A stretch of 51,007 nt of DNA from Amycolatopsis azurea DSM 43854 (GTDB lineage Bacteria; Actinomycetota; Actinomycetes; Mycobacteriales; Pseudonocardiaceae): positions 1-51,007 of the forward strand of contig NZ_MUXN01000035.1 in the NCBI RefSeq assembly GCF_001995215.1, in the 5' to 3' direction. Shown here in pieces: positions 32,200-38,838 of the stretch. Both the position numbers and the translations under genes were made by a program. The notes under the pieces are model-generated. The model saw only the letters and a list, made by a program, of their open reading frames with translations. It was not told where the DNA came from and searched no databases. Position 1 is the first letter of the stretch. Every line of letters begins with the position of its first letter.

Positions 32200-32206
32200 C
32201 TCGGTC

Positions 32207-33514
32207 ATGCAACGCCGTTTCCACGCTCCTGTCGTTCTCCCCGCCGACCCCGCTTGCTCGTTGCTGCGTGACGCCGTGGTCGACGTGGACGAGGCCGGGC
32301 GTGTCACCCATGTCGGCCCCGCTGCCGAAGCTCCCGAAACGTCCGCTCCCGTGACCCGGTTGAGCGGTCTTCTCCTGCCCGGTCTGGTCAACACGCACGC
32401 GCACAGCCCGATGACGCTGCTGCGCGGGATGGGCGGCGACCTGCCGCTGCTGCGGTGGCTGACCGAGATCATCTGGCCCGCCGAAGCGAAGCTGAAGCCC
32501 GCCGACATCCGCACCGGCATGGTGCTGGGCTCGGTCGAGATGCTGCGGCACGGTGTCACGACCAGCGCGGAGATGTACTTCGAAGGCGAACAGCTCGCCG
32601 ACGCGGTGCTCACCACCGGTGGCCGCGTGATCCTGGGCCCGCCGATCATGGAACTGCCCGGGATGGACTGGCGCGCGATGCTGAAGGGCATCGAACGCTG
32701 GATCGACACCGACGGTCTCCGGTTCGGCCCCGGCGAGCGGATCGAGGTCGGCTACGGGCCGCACTCGGCGTACATGCTGAACGAAGAGGCACTGCGGGCG
32801 ACCGCGGAATCGGCGGCCGAACGCGGCGCGCTGGTGCAGATCCACGTGGCCGAGGCGGCGCTCGAAGACGTCAAGCAGCGTGAAGCGCACGGCTCGGTGC
32901 CCGCGCTGCTGGAGAAGGTCGGGATGCTGCGGGGCCGGACCCTGGCCGCGCACGCCATCCACCTGTCCGACGAGGACATCGCGCTGTTCGCGGCGCGCGG
33001 CGTCGGCATGGCGCACTGCCCCGGCTCGAACGCGAAGCTCGCTTCGGGCATCGCGCGGGTCACTGAGCTGCGCAAGGCGGGCGTCGCCATCGGGCTCGGC
33101 ACGGACGGCCCGGCGTCGAACGACGACATCGACCTGTGGGAGGAACTCCAGCTCTCGGCGATGTTCGCGCGGCTCGCGACCGGCGACTCGACCGTGCTGA
33201 CCGCGGCCGACGCCTTCCTGCTCGGCACCCGCGGCGGCGCCGACGCGCTGGGCCGCACCGACATCGGCGCGCTCGAACCCGGCCGGTGGGCCGACCTGGT
33301 GCACGTCGACCTCGACGACCCCGCCTTCGCCGCGGGCCTCGACGTCCCGGACGAGCAACTGCTCTCCAACCTGGTGTGGGCCGCCGGCTCACGCCGCGTG
33401 CGCGACGTGTGGGTGGCAGGCGAACAGGTCGTCGGCGACGGTGAATCCCTGCGGGTCGACCGCACGCAAGTCCAGGCCGAAGTCGCCGACACCTCCGCAC
33501 GTCTGCGCTCTTAA
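32207..33514 (+). CDS. Amidohydrolase, cytosine/adenosine deaminase-like
   Basis: A 435-residue metal-dependent hydrolase of the amidohydrolase superfamily. Metal ligands visible: HxH in NTHAHSP (start of the barrel), H in QIHVAE, H in AAHAIH, and D in GTDGPASND. GMAHCPGSNAKLASGIA and DLVHVD near the C-terminus match the MtaD/TrzN/guanine-deaminase group (SAH, methylthioadenosine or N-heterocycle deamination). The exact substrate cannot be read from the sequence. It begins 16 nt after the regulator stop but probably has its own leaderless start. The ATG at 32207 excludes an upstream in-frame extension overlapping the regulator gene. Confidence 0.85.
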   Translation: MQRRFHAPVVLPADPACSLLRDAVVDVDEAGRVTHVGPAAEAPETSAPVTRLSGLLLPGLVNTHAHSPMTLLRGMGGDLPLLRWLTEIIWPAEAKLKPADIRTGMVLGSVEMLRHGVTTSAEMYFEGEQLADAVLTTGGRVILGPPIMELPGMDWRAMLKGIERWIDTDGLRFGPGERIEVGYGPHSAYMLNEEALRATAESAAERGALVQIHVAEAALEDVKQREAHGSVPALLEKVGMLRGRTLAAHAIHLSDEDIALFAARGVGMAHCPGSNAKLASGIARVTELRKAGVAIGLGTDGPASNDDIDLWEELQLSAMFARLATGDSTVLTAADAFLLGTRGGADALGRTDIGALEPGRWADLVHVDLDDPAFAAGLDVPDEQLLSNLVWAAGSRRVRDVWVAGEQVVGDGESLRVDRTQVQAEVADTSARLRS

Positions 33515-33610
33515 CTCACCTACCCAGCCCCCCGCCCATCCCAGGGGGCGGCCCCGAGGCCAGTCTATCGGGGGTTGGGGGCGGGAACTGCGGGAAAGCG
33601 CTGGCGGGGG

Positions 33611-33650
33611 CGAGGTTGTCCACAACGGTGAGGGGCTGTGGACAACCTCG
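33611..33650. repeat. Inverted pair of DnaA-box-like TTGTCCACA sites
   Basis: A perfect 14-bp inverted repeat, CGAGGTTGTCCACA (33611-33624) and its complement (33637-33650), with 12-nt centre. Each arm holds TTGTCCACA, the actinobacterial DnaA-box consensus. It may be a DnaA-binding site or a hairpin terminator. Confidence 0.6.
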
Positions 33651-33667
33651 GCCGGGCGGGTGCGGAT

Positions 33668-33721
33668 GTCGCGAAAGTGGCTTTGGGGACACCTGAGGTC
33701 CTGAAAGTGGCTTTCGCGACA
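33668..33721. repeat. Degenerate double palindrome, GAAAGTGGC family
   Basis: Outer arms GTCGCGAAA/TTTCGCGAC pair perfectly, but the left inner arm reads GTGGC instead of GCCAC, as if that arm had been flipped, so the full-length stem is broken. The spacer is ACCTGAG-like. Confidence 0.75.
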
Positions 33722-33751
33722 CGACCGCGGCCGGGCGGGTGCAGCAAGGTT

Positions 33752-33798
33752 CCCAATGTCGCATTAGGGACGCTGAGCGTCTCCAATGCGACATTGGG
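33752..33798. repeat. Double palindrome, CCCAATGTCGCATT family
   Basis: The left arm (CCCAATG-TCG-CATTAGGG) and right arm (CTCCAATG-CGA-CATTGGG) are each palindromes with a 3-nt centre and are complementary to each other. The spacer ACGCTGAGCGT is itself palindromic. The sequence is unrelated to the GAAAGCCAC family but the design is the same. Confidence 0.85.
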
Positions 33799-33827
33799 GG
33801 CACAAGCCGGAAAGCGCGGGAGCGGAG

Positions 33828-34514
33828 TCAGACCAGGCCCCGTGGGCGCAGGGTCACCTCGGTCGGGTGCGCGTCGCCGGTGGCGCTGACCGCGGCAAGA
33901 ACAGCGGCCGCGACGGATTCGGGGCGCAGGAAGCGTTCCGGCTCGTAAGCACGACCCTCGTCGGCGATGATCGCCTGCTGCATTTCGGTGTCCGTGCGGC
34001 CGGGGTAGATCGACGTCACCCGCAGCGTGGACTCCTCCTCCCGCAGCGCGTCGGCGAAGGCGCGGACGGCGAACTTGCTCGCCGCGTACGCACCCCAGCC
34101 CGGACGCGCGTTCTGCCCGGCACCCGAGTTGATCACCACGACATGCCCCTTCGCGGTACGAAGCGCGGGCAGCAGTTGCCTGGTCAGCGTGACGACGGCG
34201 AGCACGTTGACCTCGAAGTTCGCCCGCCAATCGGCGTCGGTGGTCTCCTCGATCGTGCCGAGCCGCGCGACGCCGGCCGAGTGCACCAGCACGTCCAGTT
34301 CGCCGAACTCGGCGGTCGCCGCTTCCAGCGCCTCGGCATCGGTCAGCTCGACCGGCCACGCCCGGGCGCCGGGCAGCGTGCCCGCCAGTTCGCCGAGCGC
34401 GTCGGCGTCGCGGCCGCCGAGCAGCAGCCGGTGCGTGGGGGCGAGCGCGCGGGCGACCGCGGCGCCGATACCGCGGGTGGCGCCGGTGACGAGGGCGAGG
34501 GGGAGATCAGCCAT
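33828..34514 (-). CDS. SDR-family NAD(P)-dependent oxidoreductase
   Basis: A 228-residue classical SDR: cofactor motif TGATRGIG (10-17), NSAG-like HSAG (78-81), catalytic S130 (INSGAG), Y143 and K147 (YAASK). Length and motifs are complete. The ATG at 34514 is chosen because TAGCGT lies 7 nt upstream on the minus strand (34522-34527); the longer frame would run through the 21-bp repeat array. Substrate unknown. Confidence 0.88.
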   Translation of the reverse strand: MADLPLALVTGATRGIGAAVARALAPTHRLLLGGRDADALGELAGTLPGARAWPVELTDAEALEAATAEFGELDVLVHSAGVARLGTIEETTDADWRANFEVNVLAVVTLTRQLLPALRTAKGHVVVINSGAGQNARPGWGAYAASKFAVRAFADALREEESTLRVTSIYPGRTDTEMQQAIIADEGRAYEPERFLRPESVAAAVLAAVSATGDAHPTEVTLRPRGLV

Positions 34515-34521
34515 GGCCGCC

Positions 34522-34527
34522 ACGCTA
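34522..34527 (-). promoter_or_regulatory. Probable -10 box (TAGCGT) for the SDR gene
   Basis: On the minus strand TAGCGT, then GGCGGCC, then ATG. The repeat array starts 10 bp further upstream, where the -35 region would be. Confidence 0.45.
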
Positions 34528-34536
34528 GTACGGCGA

Positions 34537-34611
34537 TCTCGCGTGCTCGAAAGCGTATCTCGCGTGATCAGAGACGGAACTCGCGTGATTGGAGGGCGAT
34601 CTCGCGTGATT
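34537..34611. repeat. Four-unit array of a CTCGCGTG repeat with exact 21-bp period
   Basis: Units WCTCGCGTGMTY start at 34537, 34558, 34579 and 34600, an exact 21-bp period, all in one direction. Spacers vary in sequence. The array lies between the start of the SDR gene and the end of the AftB-like gene and covers the likely -35 region of the SDR promoter. Sister array at 4984-5056. Confidence 0.9.
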
Positions 34612-34636
34612 GGAGGGACGACACACCGCGGGCGGG

Positions 34637-36361
34637 TCAGGTACCGCAGGTGACTGGAGGCGTCACCACCCGCGAGAACCGCACGGAGCCGCGGGTGAAC
34701 GACCCGATGAGGTTGTCCGCGAACCGTCCGGCCGTCAGCGGATCCCGCACCGACGCGTCGATCGCCGCGATCTCCGGACAGCTGAGCGCCACCCGCGCGG
34801 CCGCGACGTCGGCGGCGCGGGCCGGGCCGCCCTCGGCGATCGGGAGGCGCGCCGAATTCGCCAGTTCCCACACCGGGGGCAGCCATTTCTGGTGTCCAGG
34901 CCTGCCGTTGGGGAGCGCCGTCGAATGCGCGGCGAACGGGTTGGCGAGGCCGTAACCGTCGCGAAGCCGCATGTCGAGCGGGATCAGCACGCCGAGGGCG
35001 CCCATGCTGTCCGCGGCGACGGTCACGTACGGCCGGTCCGTCGGGTACGCGTACCAGCGTCTGGTCGCGTAGTCCTGGACCAGCACCGCAGGGCCGTTCA
35101 CACCGTGGATGGCGTCCAGCGTCGACGGCATCAGCGGGTGGCCGGCGTAGTCCTCGGCCAGGATCGGGTACTCGTGCCCTGTCGTCTTCGACCAGTACGC
35201 CCGCTCGTCGGTGACGCCGACAGCACTCGGAGCAGCGGAGTACGGCGGGCGAAGCGACCCGGCGGCGAACGCCCAGATCCCGACGCTCACCAGGAACACC
35301 GTGGTCAGCCTCGTCACCGGCAGGGCCAGCACGGGCAGCAGCAGGCAGAACAGCGCCGGCAGCAGCATGCGCCCGTGCATGAAGTCCCCGCCGACCCTGA
35401 CCACGTACGCCGAAAGGAGCACCGCGCCGACGACCGGGACCGCGGTGAGCACCGCGAAGGTTTTGTCCACAGTGGACGCGACGGTGACGACGACGGCCGC
35501 GAGCAACAGCAGCGGGAGCCAGAGCCAGTACGGCTGGACAAGGTCGACGAAGTACGCCCAGCCGCGCGCCCAGTTCGCCTCAGACGCCTCCTTGACCAAC
35601 GCGGTGTTCGGCGTCAGCAGACCGTAGTAGCCCATCCGGAACACCTGATACGCCAACGGAAGCGCGGCCGCCACGGCCAGCAACCCCACCACTCGACGGC
35701 GTCCCGGCCACGAAAGCACGAGCAGCGCCGACAAGGCGACGACGCTGAAGAGCGCGAGATCCGGCCGCACCAGCGGCCCGAGCCCGGCGACCAGCGCGAC
35801 CGGCCAGGTCCGCAAATCGTCTATTGTGGACAGACGGAGGACGAGCAGCCACCAGGTGCCGCCCAGCCACAACGTGATCAGGCCGGTCTCCAGTCCGGAC
35901 GTCGCGAAGTCGCGGAACGGCGGCAGCGCGCAGACGACCAGTGCCCCGGCGGGCGCGAGCCCGTGGAACGCCAACGGCTGGTAGAGCCGCCGGGCGCCGT
36001 CCAGGCCGAAGAACAGCCCGGCGACCGAGAAGACCAGCCCGGTCACCACGGAGATCCACTCCAGCGGCACCCCCGGGATCATCCCGAGGACACTCAGCAC
36101 CGCCGTCCACAAAGGACTGGTGTTGGTCTCGACGCGCTCGCCGATGTTGAACACCGGCCCGTTACCCGCGAGGATCTGGCGGACCGTCCGCAGCACGATC
36201 AGCCCGTCGTCGCTCATCCAGCGGCGGCTCCAGGCCAGGTCGGCGTAGACCATCAGCACCAGGCCGAACCCGAACCACGTCCAGGTCGACGGCCGCCGGA
36301 ACCAGGCGCGCGAAGGCCAGTCGGGCGTGTTCTCGCCCGTGGTCGTGTTCGTCTGCGTCAT
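34637..36361 (-). CDS. aftB: AftB-like terminal arabinofuranosyltransferase
   Basis: A 574-residue GT-C type membrane glycosyltransferase. The cytoplasmic N-terminal tail is followed by the first helix and the loop WMSDDGLIVLRTVRQILAG with the paired acidic residues D51/D52 typical of GT-C enzymes, then NGPVFNIGERVETNTSPLW, the AftB block. About ten helices follow, and a soluble C-terminal domain (from about 385) outside the membrane. AftB adds the terminal beta-1,2-arabinofuranose to arabinogalactan using decaprenyl-phospho-arabinose; related proteins are sometimes annotated ZomB. This fits a wall type IV actinobacterium. ATG with GGCGGAG upstream. It is downstream of the methyltransferase gene on the same strand. 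Confidence 0.8.
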   Translation of the reverse strand: MTQTNTTTGENTPDWPSRAWFRRPSTWTWFGFGLVLMVYADLAWSRRWMSDDGLIVLRTVRQILAGNGPVFNIGERVETNTSPLWTAVLSVLGMIPGVPLEWISVVTGLVFSVAGLFFGLDGARRLYQPLAFHGLAPAGALVVCALPPFRDFATSGLETGLITLWLGGTWWLLVLRLSTIDDLRTWPVALVAGLGPLVRPDLALFSVVALSALLVLSWPGRRRVVGLLAVAAALPLAYQVFRMGYYGLLTPNTALVKEASEANWARGWAYFVDLVQPYWLWLPLLLLAAVVVTVASTVDKTFAVLTAVPVVGAVLLSAYVVRVGGDFMHGRMLLPALFCLLLPVLALPVTRLTTVFLVSVGIWAFAAGSLRPPYSAAPSAVGVTDERAYWSKTTGHEYPILAEDYAGHPLMPSTLDAIHGVNGPAVLVQDYATRRWYAYPTDRPYVTVAADSMGALGVLIPLDMRLRDGYGLANPFAAHSTALPNGRPGHQKWLPPVWELANSARLPIAEGGPARAADVAAARVALSCPEIAAIDASVRDPLTAGRFADNLIGSFTRGSVRFSRVVTPPVTCGT

Positions 36362-36414
36362 GGCTCCGCCCGGCTCGGTTGCGTGCGAAGGAGATCAGGC
36401 CCGCGACCGGCGAG

Positions 36415-37032
36415 TCAAACCGCGCGGGCGGACAGACACGACTGAGGCCGCTTCCTCCCTTCCATGGTCAGCCGCGCGGCGACCTCGAAGCCCGCCTGAC
36501 CCAGCAGGTCGGCGATCCTGCCGGGTTCCAGCAGGTAGGCGTCGTAGGTGACCGGGTGGCCGTACGCCGTTTCCGGGCTCAGCCGCTCGTCGCCGACGTG
36601 GAATCCGATCAGCAGACGGCCGCCGGGCGCGAGCGTGCGGCGGAACTCCGCGAACACCTTCGGGAGTTCCTCGGGCGGCAGATGGAAGATCGACCACCAG
36701 GCGACGAGACCGCCCAGCTCACCGTCGGGGAGGTCGAGGGCGGTCATCGAGCCGACGGAGAACCGCAGGTCAGGGTACCGACGACGGGCGATCTCGACCA
36801 TTTTCGGCGACAAGTCGACACCGGCGACGTCGAGGCCGAGCGACGCCAGGTGGGCGGTGACATGACCCGGGCCGCAGCCGACGTCGACGACCGCGCCGCG
36901 CACCTGCTCGGCGAACGCGGCCAGCATCGCGCGGCCGATCGGCTCCTGGTCGAAGAGCTGTCCGACCCGGATCGCGTAGTCCTCGGCGACGGTGTCGTAG
37001 GACTCGCGGGTGGAATCGAGGTGGGAGGTCAC
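36415..37032 (-). CDS. Class I SAM-dependent methyltransferase
   Basis: A 205-residue methyltransferase: SAM motif VVDVGCGPGHVTAHLASLG, acidic D in GVDLSPKMVEIAR, motif ALDLPDGELGGLVAWWSIFHLPPEELP, and post-motif LAPGGRLLIGFH. Small-molecule methyltransferase class (Methyltransf_11/25); target unknown. Two starts compete: GTG at 37053 and GTG at 37032. The second is chosen because TAGCGT on the minus strand (37041-37046) is 8 nt before it and would lie inside the longer frame. Confidence 0.8.
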   Translation of the reverse strand: MTSHLDSTRESYDTVAEDYAIRVGQLFDQEPIGRAMLAAFAEQVRGAVVDVGCGPGHVTAHLASLGLDVAGVDLSPKMVEIARRRYPDLRFSVGSMTALDLPDGELGGLVAWWSIFHLPPEELPKVFAEFRRTLAPGGRLLIGFHVGDERLSPETAYGHPVTYDAYLLEPGRIADLLGQAGFEVAARLTMEGRKRPQSCLSARAV

Positions 37033-37040
37033 GGTGGGCG

Positions 37041-37046
37041 ACGCTA
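37041..37046 (-). promoter_or_regulatory. Probable -10 box (TAGCGT) for the methyltransferase gene
   Basis: Minus-strand TAGCGT followed by 8 nt and GTG (37032); it decides between two candidate starts. Confidence 0.4.
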
Positions 37047-37063
37047 GCGGCACCCACCGACAA

Positions 37064-38704
37064 TTACGGCTCGATCAGCCCGGCGTCCCTGGTCAGATCC
37101 TCCGGCGCCCCCGGCTTGGCCACCGGCGTGCATCCGGTCGCGGGGTCCGCCGCCGAATCGGTGCCGTTGTACTGCGCGGCGCCAGCCCGGGTGAGCTGCC
37201 GCGCCCCGGCGTCGAAACACACCTGGTACGAGCCCGGAAGCACGCTTCCGAAGGAGTACCGGCCGTCCGGCCCCGTCACGGTCGAACCGACCTCCTTCGC
37301 GGAAGCGTCCTTCAAAGTCACCTTCACGTCCGGGACGCCGAGCTCGTCGCGGCCCTGCAGGCCGTCCTTGTCCTTGTCCAGCCAGACGAAGTCGCCCAGC
37401 TTGCTCATCGGCGCGTTGAGCCCCGCCGCGAGCGTCAGGTCCTGCCGTTTCCGCGGTCCGACCGTGGTGGTCGCCGTGCAGCCCGACGTCGGATCGGCGT
37501 CGGAGTCCTTCGCGTCGTCGCCCACGTCCTTCGCCGTGTACGTGTAGCCCGCGAACTCGGGCGGAAGCGCGCCGATGTCGAAGCAGACCTGGTAGATGCC
37601 GTCCTTCAGCTTGGTGAAGCGGTACTTGCCGCCGGCGTCCGTGGTGAGCGTGCCGAGCGCAGTGCCCGACGCGTCCTTCAATGTCACCTTCACACCCGGG
37701 ACACCGGGCTCACCGTCGTTCTGGAGGCCGTTGCGGTCGACGTCGTTCCAGACGAACTCGCCGATCTCGTCGATCGCGGGCGGCGGGGTGACCTTGATGG
37801 TCGTGGTCGAGGTCTTCTTCGGCAGCGCGCCGCTGGAGACGGTCACGGTGCTGACGTGGCCGTTGTCCGCTTCGGTGACGTTCTTGTGGTCGCAGGTGAC
37901 GGTCGCGGACTTGCCGGCGTCGAGGGTCGCGATCGGCGTCGGCTGTGCGTCGCAGTACGGGTCGTCGACCTTGACCGCCGCCAGCGTCGTGGTGCCGTCG
38001 TTGGTCACCGTGAAGCGGTAGTTCGCGGTGGTGCCCGCCTCGATGGTGGCCGTGGCACCCCAGGCGCCGCTCGCCGGATCCCGTACCTCGGCCTTCACCG
38101 AGAACGAGTCGATCCGCAGGTGGACGCAGTCCCACATGACCCAGTTGTGGTCGGTGGCGGCGAAGAACTTCACCGAGCTCGCCGTCGGCGGGGCGACCGA
38201 CGCCGGGAAGTCCTGCCTCGCCAGTTTGCCGTCGGTCTCGACGGCGTGCGCGACCTTGAGCTTGTTCTCCAGGACGACCTTGTCCGACGCGTTGTAGAAC
38301 CGCAGTCCCGTCTCCCGCACGGCGTCCGCGCGCCGGAGGTTGACGTCGTTAGTGCCGGTCCAGCCGGTCAGCGTGTAGACGGCGCCGGGCACGAACCTCA
38401 TCGCCGCGTAGGCGGTGCTGACCATCTTGTCCGGCGTCGAGATCAGGGCGTACTTGCCGCCGTCCTGCTGGTAACCGCCCGCCGTCGACAGCCGGGGGTG
38501 CTTGCTCCTCGACGTGCCGGCGGGCACCGGGGCGGCCGGGTTGAACGTGTACCCGGTGGGCGGGCTGCCCTGCTCCACGCTCGGGTTCGGCGCGGCACCG
38601 CCGGTGCAGCCGGACGGGATGTCCGGGGCCTGCGCCCGTGCGGGAAAAGCGCCCGTGGCCAGCAGGAGTGTTCCGGCCGTCATCAACACCAGTGCCCGTT
38701 TCAC
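37064..38704 (-). CDS. Secreted protein with two SdrD_B-like (Cna-B type) repeats
   Basis: A 546-residue exported protein. Signal peptide MKRALVLMTAGTLLLATGAF, cleavage likely after ARA (22-24). Residues 35-205 form a beta-rich N-terminal domain ending in WDCVHLRIDSFSV, as in carbohydrate-binding-like modules. Residues 215-290 resemble a DUF11/CARDB-type domain (TANYRFTVTNDGTT). Two SdrD_B-type repeats follow: 313-430 (IGEFVWNDVDRNGLQNDGEPGVPGVKV) and 436-543 (LGDFVWLDKDKDGLQGRDELGVPDVKV), each with a DxDxNGxxxxxE calcium-type loop and a paired cysteine. There is no LPXTG motif or C-terminal helix, so it is probably released. GTG start. Adhesin or matrix role is inferred from domain type only. 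Confidence 0.82.
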   Translation of the reverse strand: MKRALVLMTAGTLLLATGAFPARAQAPDIPSGCTGGAAPNPSVEQGSPPTGYTFNPAAPVPAGTSRSKHPRLSTAGGYQQDGGKYALISTPDKMVSTAYAAMRFVPGAVYTLTGWTGTNDVNLRRADAVRETGLRFYNASDKVVLENKLKVAHAVETDGKLARQDFPASVAPPTASSVKFFAATDHNWVMWDCVHLRIDSFSVKAEVRDPASGAWGATATIEAGTTANYRFTVTNDGTTTLAAVKVDDPYCDAQPTPIATLDAGKSATVTCDHKNVTEADNGHVSTVTVSSGALPKKTSTTTIKVTPPPAIDEIGEFVWNDVDRNGLQNDGEPGVPGVKVTLKDASGTALGTLTTDAGGKYRFTKLKDGIYQVCFDIGALPPEFAGYTYTAKDVGDDAKDSDADPTSGCTATTTVGPRKRQDLTLAAGLNAPMSKLGDFVWLDKDKDGLQGRDELGVPDVKVTLKDASAKEVGSTVTGPDGRYSFGSVLPGSYQVCFDAGARQLTRAGAAQYNGTDSAADPATGCTPVAKPGAPEDLTRDAGLIEP

Positions 38705-38786
38705 AGGGCTGAAGCTAGTTATCCGTCCCCGGTTCCGTAATCGCTGAACCGTGTCGACGAGGGCCCCGATCAGGCAGAACCGAGAG

Positions 38787-38835
38787 TGACCGGGCGCCGC
38801 TGCCGTCTTCCCACGGCAGCGGCGTCCCGGTCACG
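38787..38835 (-). terminator. Terminator of the first phoX gene
   Basis: A 21-bp stem (38787-38807 / 38814-38835) with one bulged T and a 6-nt loop, starting 4 nt past the stop codon at 38839. The T-run is poor. Confidence 0.7.
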
Positions 38836-38838
38836 GGC

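Larger units (their letters stand above)
33515..33827. other. Convergent intergenic gap with three repeat structures
   Basis: This 313-nt gap between convergent genes holds no coding signal. It contains a DnaA-box inverted pair (33611-33650), a degenerate GAAAGTGGC double palindrome (33668-33721) and a CCCAATGTCGCATT double palindrome (33752-33798). Confidence 0.8.

Noticed and set aside
34027..34653. Frame with repeated SRVIRD/TRVIGG motifs
   Set aside because: The motif is the translation of the 21-bp DNA repeat array, not a protein repeat, and the rest is antisense to the SDR gene.
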